The translations under genes were made by a program, and so were the position numbers. Source: Rhizopus arrhizus (taxonomy: Eukaryota; Mucoromycota; Mucoromycetes; Mucorales; Rhizopodaceae). Taken from it: a stretch of 64,000 nt of DNA. Below, one piece after another: positions 28,950-40,742 of the stretch. Position 1 is the stretch's first letter; each line of letters begins with the position of its first letter. The stretch covers positions 558,001-622,000 of the forward strand of contig JAKZZE010000026.1 of NCBI GenBank assembly GCA_024220505.1, written 5' to 3'. The notes beneath the pieces are model-generated. The model had not been told where the DNA came from. It saw only the letters and a program-made list of their open reading frames with translations, and made no database searches.

Positions 28950-29742
28950 TGTAACGAAAATGGCAATAAGGATACACAGAGATTAGCCGAGTCAAGTCAG
29001 AAAGATAAAAAAAATTAAAAATATAAAAAATGTTAAAAAGATAAAAAAGTTGAAAATATAAAAAAAAGTCAAAAAAATAAGAAAAGCTAAAAAGAAAACA
29101 AAAAAATATTATTCATATATATATACCATCTTTTTGTGAAGAAATTGTCAGTCAGTTTAAATAAATCATATATTTTTACTCAATAATTAACAAACTTTAA
29201 CAAGAAAGTCCCTGTTCACTATAACTTTTTACTCTACTTTAACTTTTATCAAGAAACATCGTATTGATCTTACACATAAGATCTGGTGGTCACTACTTAA
29301 CAAGCATCCGCTTAAATTCTATATTAAACAACAACTTACAAGGCAATCTTAACCTTACAATCAAGCTTTACAAGCAAACTTTACTCAAATTAACTCACTC
29401 ACTACAAGCCAACCAATATAAAATAACACCACGCCAGTGAGGAAATGAACTTCTGCGTAACAATCTATTTGAAAACGGAGTATCAACTCTTTTGCTTGAA
29501 AACCAAAAACAACACAAAATCATAAAATCCAAAAACATATAAATACCCTCATATCTTATCCCTATTTTTACTTCACTTCACTTCTCTTTACTTTTCTTTA
29601 TTACAGAATATTATATTCTTTTTATCTTTTCTTTATTTTATAAACCAATAAAACCATCAAGCGTTCAAAAGAAACCCTTTGGTCTGTGTTCTATTCAAAA
29701 TACTGAAGTCCCTTGAAGCTAAATCAACTTCATTGTAAACCT
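28950..29742 (+). repeat. G2 5' LTR, first part
   Basis: Begins TGTAAC like G1. It contains a first module (TATA-like ATATATATACC about 29130; GATCTGGTGGTCACTA at 29280-29295) and a second TATA (ACATATAAATACC about 29535), then the AAGTCCCTTGAAG phrase shared with G1 at about 16800. It is interrupted after AACCT at 29742. Confidence 0.75.
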
Positions 29743-30112
29743 TGTTGTAAACATAGTTATTTTCTATATGATATCAGTTGTATTAAAATAAATAATGATA
29801 CACAAAAGATTAAACTATGATTGAACAATTCCACACTTTTCCAAATTTAGAACAATAAGATCAATATCTGTCATCCTAGAGAGTCTAATCAATTGTCAAC
29901 CCCAAAAGTAATTAGATCAAAGTTAATTGACTGGTTATTATTTCTATTGTTCAATTTCAGATGCATATATTAGAACATCGACAAGCTTTAGCTTAATCAT
30001 TGGTTCTTCAGCACGACATCGTGACCGAGTCTATATCTTTTATATCTACGCTCACAAAGAATATAAATAGATGCCAACTTTTTATCCATAAAGCGAGGCC
30101 TTTTCGCAATAT
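29743..30112 (+). repeat. Truncated LTR (family D)
   Basis: Matches, in plus orientation, the first 370 bp of the 460-bp solo LTR at 62256-62715 (TGTTGTAAACATAGTT..). The last ~90 bp, including the AATAAA region, are missing where the C1 5' LTR begins. Confidence 0.88.
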
Positions 30113-30452
30113 TGTCATGTTTTGACATGTCAATAAGATACAGTCTTATCATTCTGGACTAAATCTTTACAAATGAGTTTGAATAAGAATAGAACCTGAT
30201 AATTATCACTGCCCTAAACAGCCAAGTTTCACTTTCATCTCAACAGTTGATTATTAACATCAGTCTATAAAATTTTTCTTATACATGTCAAATCATATCG
30301 GTCGTAACTATTTTTGTCATCTAATCTCAGGTCTTGCTCAACTAATATAAATAGCCTTGAAATCTTTCTTTAATAAAAGTATTCGACTTTAGAACTATTG
30401 TTCGGTCTCGTTAATTCTTCTTTTTCTTATTTTGAATACTTAAAACATTTCA
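30113..30452 (+). repeat. C1 5' LTR
   Basis: TATA box TATAAATAG (about 30349) and AATAAA (about 30372). It differs from the C1 3' LTR by at least three changes near its end (TTTTTCTTATTTTG, ACATTTCA). Confidence 0.92.
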
Positions 30453-30495
30453 TTTTTTTTAACGAATTCTGAACGCTTGTTTAAAATTGCAAAAT

Positions 30496-33400
30496 ATGGC
30501 TGACAACGATCAATCCACTCAAGTTCCTTCCCTTAATGAAAAAGGTAATATTGATAAACAAGAAGAGACGTCACGAGTCAGTGAAGACATAGAAATGGCT
30601 ATTGTTGAAGAGGCTGCTTTTACTACTTCAAACCGTTTTGAATTAAAAGAAGATCCCTCTATTGATGCTGTTATGGGTCTAAGAGTTACTTTGACAGACC
30701 TTAGACAACAGATCGCTCGTGCTGTGGTGACTGGAGCTCCTCAAGAAGAGCTAACCAAGCTACAAGAACAAGCAGTTAATATAAAGAACTGTATCCAGTT
30801 TTTAGATGATGCTCAAGCTTTCTGTATTACTCCTCTTACACCGGTAGGTAATGCTGCTTTCAGTTCTGGCCTCTCAAGTACTGCTCTTAACCCTCGATCG
30901 GCTCACATTATCCCACCTGATCTTCCTATCTGGCAATGGAGGGGTAATATCTGGAGAAAAGATGCCGATGTACACGACTCTGTAGAAGACTTACTTGACA
31001 CCTTCTCCTTAATCATCGAGTCAAACGGTCTATCTATCGATTCTAGTTGGTCTCGCCTGGTCCCAATCAAGATGAACCGAGATCAGCGGTCATGGTTTAA
31101 CGAGGTGCTAAAAGGGCGTAGTTTGACCTGGTCTGAAGTAAGAAAGATCATTGTCAAGACCTATGCCGCTCAAGACGTAGCTCAAGAATTAGAGTACATG
31201 GATCAACTCTTATCATTGAAAATGCTTCCAACTGAGTCGATCGAAGCCTTTACAGATCGATTTCAACGCATTCGACGGGCTGCTAAATGGGATGATGACA
31301 TCAGGACTGCTTCCATTTACAAGCGTGCTTTACCAGGCTTTTTACGTCAGGAGGTCTCTCGTTCCTTGCTAAACCTTGGTCGAGATCAACAAGACTCTGT
31401 GGCAAAAGTTGCTGCCAAAGCACGGATGGTCCTGTCATCAAACCTTTGTTCAGATAGCGGCTCATCTAATCGTCAAGATTCTGGATTAAAAACTTCATCC
31501 TCGCCTCTCCTTTCAAAAGGAACAGAAGCATCGAAGTACAATCCAAACAATTTGGAAACATTAAATAACCAACTTGCCAATATTAAAAGAGTCTCTATGG
31601 GCAGTATGAAGAACAAGTTCCGCTGCGCCATCCATGGTATTGCTAATCATCCCACTGAAAGGTGCAATAAGTACAAGGACTTGCTGAAGCAAAACTCTTC
31701 CTCGGTGATCTCTCTTCCTGCTACATCCAGTCGACCTTTATCATTTGTCTCTGCTGCCAAGAATTGTTATCGCTGTTTGGGTAATGTTCCATGGTCCAAA
31801 GAACATGCTGCTCACTGTCCTCGGGATAAGCCCTATCAAGGTCCAACCAAGGCCATCCGTTCTGTTCGCTTGGACACTTCAAGGTCTAATGGTAACAAGC
31901 CCAACCTCACCATCACTCCTCAAGCTAGACCACAACAGGCATCTTCTAAGGTGTCTAGTGGTGATAGCAACTTGATGGACGTAGATGACGATGGTTATCC
32001 AGTGAACTATGATTGTAAGAAATTAACAAAACAGAATGAAGTATTTAAAAGTACTAACCATTCTTTAATTGTACCTATCACTATAGAGAATGTGAACACT
32101 ATGGCCCTGGTTGATAGCGGTTCCTCTTTTAGCTCGATAGACACAAATTTTGTTAATAAATATAATATTGCAGTTGATAGAAATGTATCTGGTTCCGTTA
32201 TACTTGCTACAAGTGATAATGTTAGTAAACGTTTCGGTACAACCAAATTTCCATTAAGTGTTATTTACGGTGATAATGATAAAAATCTTATTCATACATC
32301 CCATTCTTTTGAAGTCCTTCCTCTTTCCTTGGATACTGAAGTTGTAATAGGATTAGATCTGATGCACAAGTTAAACATCCTTGTTACCAACTTAGCTATC
32401 AGACATCCTAATCTTGCACCAGTTATTGACAAAGAGATTACGGATGATACACCTGAACCTAACAAAGCTCCTTTCGGTACACCTGAGCAACAAGCTCATT
32501 TTCATAATGCTATTAAACCATTTGTTGATCAAAATGCCTTAATACCCAAGAATTCATTCTGTACTGTACCAGAGTCAGTTATACGTTTAGAAACTGTTAA
32601 AGGAAAAACTGCTTACCGTGCACCATATCGTACTCCTTTTAAATTACTACCAATCATGCGTGAATGTATTGACACTTGGTTAAAGGATGAAGTTATTGAA
32701 CGTGCATCACCTAATTCAGATTGGAATTCTCCTTTAACATTGGCACCTAAGAAAGACTTGCTTGGTAATCTCACAGGACATCGACCCTGTCTTGATCCTC
32801 GCTTGCTAAATTCTATTCTTGTGTCGAATGATAGACATCCTATTCCAAAGATTGAAGAGATTTTCGATCGATTACAAGGATCAACTATTTTTACCACTCT
32901 TGATCTTCGACAAGCATTTCATCGATTCCAAATCCATGAGCCTGATCGTATTAAGACCACATTCACTTTTGAAGGTCAACAATACCAATTTAGAGGTTGT
33001 CCATTTGGTTTGAAACATATTGCTTCCCGTTATCAACAAGTGATTAATATAGTGTTACGTGATTTACCTTATGCACAGGCTTTTGTTGATGATATCATCA
33101 TATTTTCCAAGTCTTATGAGGAACACATCACACATGTGCAAAACATAATTCAGAGATTAACTAAAGTGAATTTGATCCTTAACCCAGACAAGTGTCATTT
33201 TGCGCAGTCTACTGTTTACTTGCTTGGTTTCTGTGTTGATGCCAAAGGGTCTCGACTCGATCCTCGTAAAGTTACAAACGCTTTGACTTGGCCTAGACCT
33301 GCATCTGGAAAAGAGATTCAACGCTTTTTAGGACTGGTAAATTATTTTAGAAAATACTTGCCAAATATTTCTGAAGTCACTGCACCTTTGGACAAATTAC

Positions 33401-35352
33401 GTTTCGAAGGTAAACTTGATAAACTTTGGACATCTGAACAAGAAAGAGCTTTTGAAAAGATCAAGGCATTATTGTCTTCTGCGCCACTTCTTCATCATCC
33501 AGATCTAGAACAACCTTTTTATGTTGCTACTGATGCTAGTAACTATTCAATTGGTGCTGTTCTTTACCATGTTATCAAAAATGAGACTCGATATATCGGT
33601 TTCATGGCACGCTCACTTTCTACATCTGAAAAGAATTGTTCTACCACTAAACGTGAGCTATTAGCAGTGATATTTGCACTAAAGAAGTTTCATCCATTTT
33701 TGTGGGGTAATCCATTCACCTTATACACTGATCACAAGGCCTTGACTTATCTCCACACTCAGCCTGTAGCTAATGCTATGATGATCAATTGGCTGGACAC
33801 TATACTGGATTATAACTTCAAAATCATCCATCGACCTGGTATTCAAAATATTCTACCAGATGCTTTGTCGCGTCTTTTCGAACCTGAAAAAACGCTGGAG
33901 GGGGATAATAAAACCATCAAAACAATTGTCACTTCCCAAATTATCAACTCTAACGGATCAATTCTTACATCCAGAATGATGATGCCTGCTGACTTGATGA
34001 CCCCAGCACCAGAAGACAGACAAAAGCTACTCATGGATACACATTTAGAAGGACACCGTGGAGCTCAAGCAATCGTAACAGCTTTACATAGTGATGGTAT
34101 TCACTGGACAAAGCTCAAGGAAGATGCACTTGAAATAATACGTAGTTGTCCTGATTGCCAAAAATTCAATATCGCAAAGCACGGATACAATCCCTTGACC
34201 TCAATCTATGCTGATGCACCTTGGGATCACATCTGTATCGACACAGCCGGACCTTTCCCTACTTCAGTACAAGGTAATCAATACATCCTTCTGGTAGTGG
34301 ATGTCTTTACACGATATTGTGTACTCAAAGCCTTGCCCGATAAATCTTCTCTCACTATTGCACTTGCATTAAGGAGTATCTTATCGCTCTTTGGTCGACC
34401 AAAAATTATCCAAAGTGATAATGGTACTGAGTATGTCAATGAACTCGTCAGACTGTATGTTGAATCATCCGGTATTGATCATCGTCTCATATCAGCTTAT
34501 CATCCCCGAGCTAACGGTATAGTTGAACGATGGGTTGGCAAAGCAAAAAATATTTTGCACAAAAGATTACAAGGCAGAACTGAGGATTGGGACTTGTATG
34601 TTGACAGTACCCAAGAAGCCCTCAACAATACGCATACAGCTTTACACGGCACTAGACCTTTCTCATTGATGTTTGCAAGACGTCCCAATGAAAACAAGGA
34701 TTATAATAACGTGCTGGACAAAACTAAATCGCCTGAAACGATGAAACAGTTAGAAACTAGAATTAACGAGTTTAATGACACTGTCTTACCTGCTATTCGT
34801 GAAAAAATAAAAACTTCACAAGCTGCTTCTCGAGACAAGTTCAACCAAACTCACAGAATTTTATCCGATATCCCCACTGGTAGTCAAGTCACGCTCAAGA
34901 ATGTAAACCGTGTTGCAAAAAGTGATCCCCTCTACGTTGGTAATTATACTGTCAAAAGAAAAACTCAAGGTGGTTCATATGTGTTGGTTGATGCAACTGG
35001 AGCACTCTTACCAAGAGATGTACCTCCATCGCAAATAAAGGTTATTTCCCAGGAAGTATCCTTATCCAATACTGATCAATCTGAATCATACGATGTTGAG
35101 GCAGTTCTACACCATAAGGGATCACCGGGTAATTACTTATATAAAGTTCGATGGAAAGGTTATGGAGAAGAAGATGACACTTGGGAACCGGCTAGTCATT
35201 TCCATGACTACAGACCGATCCAAAAATATTGGTCACGTCTAAGTGAACAAGAACCAGCGCGCGAGGTTCAACTTGTTCCTAAAAAAGATACGACCAAGAA
35301 AAGAAAAAACGTGCATCGCAGTGTAACTAACTCTAAAAGAAACAGACGTTAA
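30496..35352 (+). CDS. C1 Gag-Pol polyprotein with chromodomain, intact
   Basis: One 1618-codon ORF from ATG 30496. Gag: capsid-like region (about 60-320; VLKGRSLTWSEVRKI, RRAAKWDDD) and Cys/His motifs (CAIHGIANHPTERC and CYRC..HAAHC, about 375-440). Protease: MALVDSGSSFSSI (about 540). RT: TTLDLRQAFHRFQ and the catalytic FVDDIIIFS (about 865). RNase H: YVATDASNYS (about 1014). Integrase: HLEGHRGA..CPDCQ zinc domain (about 1180-1223), core D in CIDTAGPFP, D in QSDNGTEYV and E in GIVERWVGK. C-terminal chromodomain YKVRWKGYGEEDDTWEPASHF (about 1548-1568), expected to steer integration to methylated histone H3. No stop or frameshift is seen, so coding is complete. Confidence 0.95.
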   Translation: MADNDQSTQVPSLNEKGNIDKQEETSRVSEDIEMAIVEEAAFTTSNRFELKEDPSIDAVMGLRVTLTDLRQQIARAVVTGAPQEELTKLQEQAVNIKNCIQFLDDAQAFCITPLTPVGNAAFSSGLSSTALNPRSAHIIPPDLPIWQWRGNIWRKDADVHDSVEDLLDTFSLIIESNGLSIDSSWSRLVPIKMNRDQRSWFNEVLKGRSLTWSEVRKIIVKTYAAQDVAQELEYMDQLLSLKMLPTESIEAFTDRFQRIRRAAKWDDDIRTASIYKRALPGFLRQEVSRSLLNLGRDQQDSVAKVAAKARMVLSSNLCSDSGSSNRQDSGLKTSSSPLLSKGTEASKYNPNNLETLNNQLANIKRVSMGSMKNKFRCAIHGIANHPTERCNKYKDLLKQNSSSVISLPATSSRPLSFVSAAKNCYRCLGNVPWSKEHAAHCPRDKPYQGPTKAIRSVRLDTSRSNGNKPNLTITPQARPQQASSKVSSGDSNLMDVDDDGYPVNYDCKKLTKQNEVFKSTNHSLIVPITIENVNTMALVDSGSSFSSIDTNFVNKYNIAVDRNVSGSVILATSDNVSKRFGTTKFPLSVIYGDNDKNLIHTSHSFEVLPLSLDTEVVIGLDLMHKLNILVTNLAIRHPNLAPVIDKEITDDTPEPNKAPFGTPEQQAHFHNAIKPFVDQNALIPKNSFCTVPESVIRLETVKGKTAYRAPYRTPFKLLPIMRECIDTWLKDEVIERASPNSDWNSPLTLAPKKDLLGNLTGHRPCLDPRLLNSILVSNDRHPIPKIEEIFDRLQGSTIFTTLDLRQAFHRFQIHEPDRIKTTFTFEGQQYQFRGCPFGLKHIASRYQQVINIVLRDLPYAQAFVDDIIIFSKSYEEHITHVQNIIQRLTKVNLILNPDKCHFAQSTVYLLGFCVDAKGSRLDPRKVTNALTWPRPASGKEIQRFLGLVNYFRKYLPNISEVTAPLDKLRFEGKLDKLWTSEQERAFEKIKALLSSAPLLHHPDLEQPFYVATDASNYSIGAVLYHVIKNETRYIGFMARSLSTSEKNCSTTKRELLAVIFALKKFHPFLWGNPFTLYTDHKALTYLHTQPVANAMMINWLDTILDYNFKIIHRPGIQNILPDALSRLFEPEKTLEGDNKTIKTIVTSQIINSNGSILTSRMMMPADLMTPAPEDRQKLLMDTHLEGHRGAQAIVTALHSDGIHWTKLKEDALEIIRSCPDCQKFNIAKHGYNPLTSIYADAPWDHICIDTAGPFPTSVQGNQYILLVVDVFTRYCVLKALPDKSSLTIALALRSILSLFGRPKIIQSDNGTEYVNELVRLYVESSGIDHRLISAYHPRANGIVERWVGKAKNILHKRLQGRTEDWDLYVDSTQEALNNTHTALHGTRPFSLMFARRPNENKDYNNVLDKTKSPETMKQLETRINEFNDTVLPAIREKIKTSQAASRDKFNQTHRILSDIPTGSQVTLKNVNRVAKSDPLYVGNYTVKRKTQGGSYVLVDATGALLPRDVPPSQIKVISQEVSLSNTDQSESYDVEAVLHHKGSPGNYLYKVRWKGYGEEDDTWEPASHFHDYRPIQKYWSRLSEQEPAREVQLVPKKDTTKKRKNVHRSVTNSKRNRR

Positions 35353-35779
35353 TACATTGACCTTCTTCCACCAACTTTCATTAACTATACATATACGTTA
35401 CCAGCAAATTACGCAATTATAAAATATTTACAAGGATAGTAAAAAAAAAAATGAATTTTTTCTCATGCCTTAATATTTTTCAATATGCACATTTGTACGC
35501 AGTCACATTTACAGACAAACATCACTTTAGCAATAAATTCCTGTTCAGGGTTTATTATCGCCTAAATGCTTCGTTCCATTCTTGAACACTATACTTTATA
35601 TGTTTATATAAAGAGCCACTATACGTTATATGACTTAACCCTACCAAGCACCTATTTCTTACAACAAATAGAGCTCATCTTGACATCTCAAACCTCATTT
35701 TCGACATTCACTTAAACAAACATATTTTCACTTGCCACATTAATTCCAGAGAAGATAGTTACAACCTGGAAGGGGGCAA

Positions 35780-36120
35780 TGTCATGTTTTGACATGTCAA
35801 TAAGATACAGTCTTATCATTCTGGACTAAATCTTTACAAATGAGTTTGAATAAGAATAGAACCTGATAATTATCACTGCCCTAAACAGCCAAGTTTCACT
35901 TTCATCTCAACAGTTGATTATTAACATCAGTCTATAAAATTTTTCTTATACATGTCAAATCATATCGGTCGTAACTATTTTTGTCATCTAATCTCAGGTC
36001 TTGCTCAACTAATATAAATAGCCTTGAAATCTTTCTTTAATAAAAGTATTCGACTTTAGAACTATTGTTCGGTCTCGTTAATTCTTCTTTATCTTATTTT
36101 TGAATACTTAAAACACTTCA
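35780..36120 (+). repeat. C1 3' LTR
   Basis: 341 bp, nearly identical to the C2 LTRs (GGTCGTAAC here, GGTCATAAC in C2). It is followed directly by GGTGGTCACTATATAC of the G2 LTR. Confidence 0.93.
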
Positions 36121-36250
36121 GGTGGTCACTATATACAAGCAAGCCTATTATTCAAATTACTTACCCTTATTGGATCTCAATTGACCTAATACTTTATCTC
36201 AACAACTTATATCGAACCTATCGAAACCCGAAAACATAACGAACCTTACA
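36121..36250 (+). repeat. G2 5' LTR, last part
   Basis: Starts inside the second PBS-like motif (GGTGGTCACTATATAC) and ends CTTACA. TGGTGGTCACTACGAGGG at 36253 is the primer-binding site, as in G1. Confidence 0.8.
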
Positions 36251-36444
36251 TTTGGTGGTCACTACGAGGGATCTTCATCAAATTAAAAAGAAACAAATTA
36301 TCAGCCTAAACAATTAAACAATTATCTAAATTCTTAAGGGACAGAACCTTACAACAACTACAACAACAACAAAAAAATAAACAGAAGGAAAAGAAAAAAA
36401 TTCCCAAAATCGAATCAACAATATCAAAACATCTATTAGCAACA

Positions 36445-38025
36445 ATGACTACAACAGGACAAAACGTGTTGGCAACAATCAGCAACCAAAGTGTTAACCC
36501 AGGCTTCCGCCCACGACTCATTGAATTTTATGGATATGAAGGAGAAGACTTTCGACATTTTCAAGAAATACTGGAATCCTACTTTGCTATCAGTAACACT
36601 AACAACGACTCTCGCAAATTAACCATACTCAAATCTCAATTAAGACGCGCCGCAAAAGTATACTATGAACGTGTCATACTCGTAGAAAATCCAGAAGTTA
36701 ATTATGAGCAAGCAATGGAATTACTGAAGAAACATTAAATCACACCTGAGCTTATCCAAAGCTATGAAATTGAATTTAATGATATGTGTCAAGGAACTCA
36801 AGAGCATCCACAAATTTTCCTCTCAAGACTTCGTGAAGCTGCAGATTTGGCTAATATCTCAAATGAAGCAGTAATTGAAAGCAGATTCAAAGCTGGACTA
36901 TTAAAAGAAATCAAATTATTCTGTATACAAAGTAGTTCTCACACATTCAAAGAATGGGTCAACCACGCTGAAGGATGGTGGAATGCCCATCGACCAAGAA
37001 AAATCGCAATGGTAGACAACCCATTTATCCCAAGAAACATTCACAATGCACTTATCTATCAGGACGATCACATATACTCAAACCAAAATGCATACAACAA
37101 ACACAATATCGAGTTAGTTGATGTAGATGAAAGCCACGGTCACATTATTCCTGTTCATGACGCAAGTACTAATGTTAAATCAGAAGCCTTCACTACCAAT
37201 TTAATAACTGGTCCTCACCAGTTAAGTACTATGGAAGTTGTAGGTCGTGCTGGTTACAATCAGCAGTATACGCAGTCAATGAATAAGAATAATGATTACC
37301 AGACTTCACAGCAAGACCTTTTGAATTTTATCCAACAGACTATCCGAAATGAACTGAAACAACAACCGCAATATCAACCACAATCTTCAAGTAGACCATA
37401 TTACCGGAATCGTATGGCCAACGATTACAGTCACACTGGCAACCATGTTTACAATCAAGGATACAATGACGATTATCCAAGACATAACAGATATAATAAT
37501 CAAAATAATTACCATAACTATAGATCAAGAAATAATTATGACAATGGCTATGGCAGATCCGATTATAACAACATTTATCGAGAACCCCGAAACAACCAAT
37601 CAAGTCAGCCTCATTACAAACAAACAAGCAATAACCATTATAATGATCAACCTTTTCAAAATAATCTACAAAATCGTCAGCAACAGAATCATCAGTCAAA
37701 AAACTAAATGGGTTGGTTGCTTTTGAATCTCAAAAGAATGGTCAATCAAACACCCAAAACAAAAACGAAAAATCTATTAATCAAACTAAACAACCTCACC
37801 AACTCAATGTAATATTATCACAAAACGAATCCCATCAGCCCCATCAAAATATTGAGCTATATTCAGCAATCAGACGAGAAAATCCTCCTGAAGTAATTCG
37901 AGCTGAACCGTACATAACCCCCAAAAGCAAGAAACACTGGAAAACGTCCTGAAACACCATTAACAAAAAGAAGAGTTACTACCCGAAGTTATCTAGAAGA
38001 AATAAAGCCCTCAGCAATAAGACAA
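36445..38025 (+). pseudogene. G2 gag, broken
   Basis: Begins at ATG 36445 (MTTTGQNVLATISNQS), homologous to G1 gag throughout. Lesions relative to G1: a TAA at 36736-36738 where G1 has TAT; a one-base deletion in the A-run near 37700; another frameshift near 37935. The C-terminal part is Asn/Gln/Tyr-rich (YNNQNNYHNYRSRNNYDNGY) without a zinc knuckle, as in G1. G2 lacks the ~260-bp foreign segment present in G1 gag, which defines that insertion. Confidence 0.85.
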
Positions 38026-40742
38026 GTGCATCACAATGCTTCTCTACCTGATACAGATACTCAAATGAAAGAAAATACAGCTATGAAACCCAAAAGAAGA
38101 AAAAGACATTTTGAGATCAGATATGATATTGTAACAGATGTTCTGGATCAGAAAGCAAACATAACATTTCGGGACTTGATTAAAACCACACCGGCTATGA
38201 GGAGAAAACTAGCGAAAGCATGTCAACCATCAACATTACATGCTAACGAAGCTTCAAATGATACAATGGCAGTAATTGAAGATGATGAATTAAATACCAC
38301 TGCAGTTTACACCAACATCTCAATAGGCGATAAAGATATTAAAACACTAATAGACTGTGGAGCAGCAAAATCTTGTATGTCAAAAGCACTAGCTGAAACC
38401 CTAGGATTACAAATTGATGCTGCACCAGAAAGTATATTCACACTTGGAAACGGAACAAAACAACCTGCCCTAGGATTGATATACGATGTGCCAATTCAAA
38501 TAAAAGAAGGAATGATCATACCTGGTACCATTGAAGTTCTTCCTCATTGCCCCACACCACTCATCATTGGTAACAACTGGCTAAATCGAGCAAAAGCAAG
38601 AATTGATTTCAACAGCGCCTCGTTAAAAGTATCATACAAAAATCAAAAAGCAGAGTTAGAAATATCATTCCTACGAAAAAGTGTTGCTCCTCCAAAAGTC
38701 ACTATGTATACGCAAACGTACAAAAATCCAATTAGTTTGACAAATTCAAAATCAATAAAGCAAGTACATTTTGAAGAAAATAGTTCGAGTGATATAGAAC
38801 AATCAGATGAAGAGAGCAGCTCATATGACGAAGAAGATGAAATATCTGAGGAAGAAACATCGGAATTAGAATATGAAGAAAAACCACTGTTATCATTAGA
38901 AGATAGTAATATCGAGCAGGTTGTCATTGAAGAAGAAACAGAAAAATACATTATTCGAGCCTCAGAAGATGGATTAAACTTACAAGCAAACACTTCAAAG
39001 TCTATACATATGGATAAACCTAAAGCAGATCAAAACATTTGGTATAATTTCGAGCCTACTAATGATCAACTTATTGTAAAATCTGGATATTTTGATGTCT
39101 GTTCAAGTCTCATTGTCAACAAAAAGAGTATAGAAGTTAAGCTTTATAATCGAACTAATGAGGATGTGATTTTTCAGCCATATGAAGAACTGGGATGGCT
39201 AGAAAAATTTAACACACAATCTATTTTGCAAGCATACGAAGTAGAAGAAAATCTTCAATTATGTATGATGGAACAAAACATCGATGAAAAAAAAGAAAAA
39301 GAGGAACCTATGTTAGAATACGAACTATTCATCAAATTAGAAACAGGAGAGATTTCAGCCGAACTCGAGCGTAAATTAAGAAAGCTACTTGAAAGATACA
39401 AGCATATATTTGATTGGAATAATGATACCATCGGTTTTACTAATCTACTGGCCCACAAAATAATCATTAAAGAAGATACTCATCCAATCAGTCACAGACC
39501 ATATAGAATGAGCCCTATCGAAGCAGAATATCTTCAAAAAGAATTAGAAAAATATACAAAGCTAGGAGTTATCACCCCATCAAACGGTCCTTGGGCAGCG
39601 CCTATCATTCTTGTTAATAAAAAGAACGGGGAATACCGAATGGTTATAGATTACCGAAAATTAAATGCAGTGACAAAAAAGGACGCATATCCTTTACCAA
39701 GAATAGATGATTTACTTGATACACTTGGAAAAGCAAAAGTATTTTCTGCCCTAGATATGAGAGCAGGGTTTCATCAAGTCCCTATGGAAGAGGCAAGCAA
39801 AGAACTTACAGCATTCACCACAAAGTTTGGAACCTATCATTATAATGCGTTACCCATGGGATTAGTTAACTCACCAGCAACATTTCAAAGGCTCATCGAT
39901 CTCTGTTTTAGATCTTTAATCAACAAATGTCTCGTGGCATACATTGATGATCTCAACGTTTATTCTGAAAATCCAATTGAACATTTACAACATTTAGATC
40001 AAGTATTCAACTGTATACAAATCGCAAATCTCAAACTCAACCCTAAAAAGTGCTTCTTTTTTTAAGATCACCTGAAATTTCTAGGATACATTGTAACAAA
40101 AGAAGGAATACAAACAGATCCTGAGAAGATAAAAAAAATCATTGATTATCCGTACCTAGAACTATAACCCAAGTACGAGCCTTTCTTGGAATTGCATCAT
40201 ATTATCGAAGGTTTATCAAGAATTTTGCCTCAATTGCACGACCGTTGCACGATCAAACAAAGACTAAGAAAAAACTACCTTGGACAAAGGAAACAACTGA
40301 CTCTTTTGTGTTGCTCAAAAAGTTACTTACAACAGCACCTGTTCTGACCAGGCCAGATTTCACTAAATCCTTCATACTAGTAACAGACGCCTCAAAACTC
40401 GGTTTAGGCTGCATATTGACTCAATTAGATGAAAACGGAAAAGAACATCCAGTTGTATATGCTAGCCGAGGTCTTAAATCAAGCGAAATACATTATGCAG
40501 CAACAAAATTAGAATGTCTAGCAGTAATATGGGCAGTCAAAACTTTCAGACCATATTTACTTGGAAAAAAATTCACAATCATAACTGACCACTCTGCATT
40601 AAATGGCCTACTTAAAACTTCAAATCCTACTGGAATTATCGCTCGATGGATAACAATATTATCAGAATATGATTATGAAGTGAAATATCGACCTGGCCGA
40701 GTAAACGAAAGTGCAGACTTCTTATCAAGACTTGGATATTAA
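38026..40742 (+). pseudogene. G2 protease-RT-RNase H, broken
   Basis: Protease with LIDCGAAKSCM (about 38350) followed by an uninterrupted LGNGTKQPALGLIYDVP..LIIGNNWLNRA, giving the sequence that Tc1 A1 splits in G1. There is a Glu/Ser-rich acidic linker. RT has VFSALDMRAGFHQ and YIDDLNVYS. Lesions: AAA to TAA at 40063-40065 and a frameshift near 40152. RNase H (ILVTDASKLG) is open from about 40155 to 40742 and ends LSRLGY-stop, the same stop position as in G1 although the codon differs (TAA versus TGA). Confidence 0.88.

Larger units (their letters stand above)
30113..36120 (+). mobile_element. Chromovirus (Ty3/gypsy) C1
   Basis: LTRs 30113-30452 (340 bp) and 35780-36120 (341 bp), TGTCATG..TTCA. 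The internal region has one long gag-pol ORF; the polypurine tract is GGAAGGGGGCAA before the 3' LTR. The flanks do not match: AATAT on the left, GGTGG on the right. The left flank is the truncated D LTR, the right flank the G2 LTR, and parts of both are missing. So this is not a simple insertion; recombination between two C copies with deletion is the likely origin. Confidence 0.92.

Noticed and set aside
30113..36120. C1 as a simple insertion with a target duplication
   Set aside because: Flanking pentamers AATAT and GGTGG do not match, and neighbouring LTRs are truncated at the joints.
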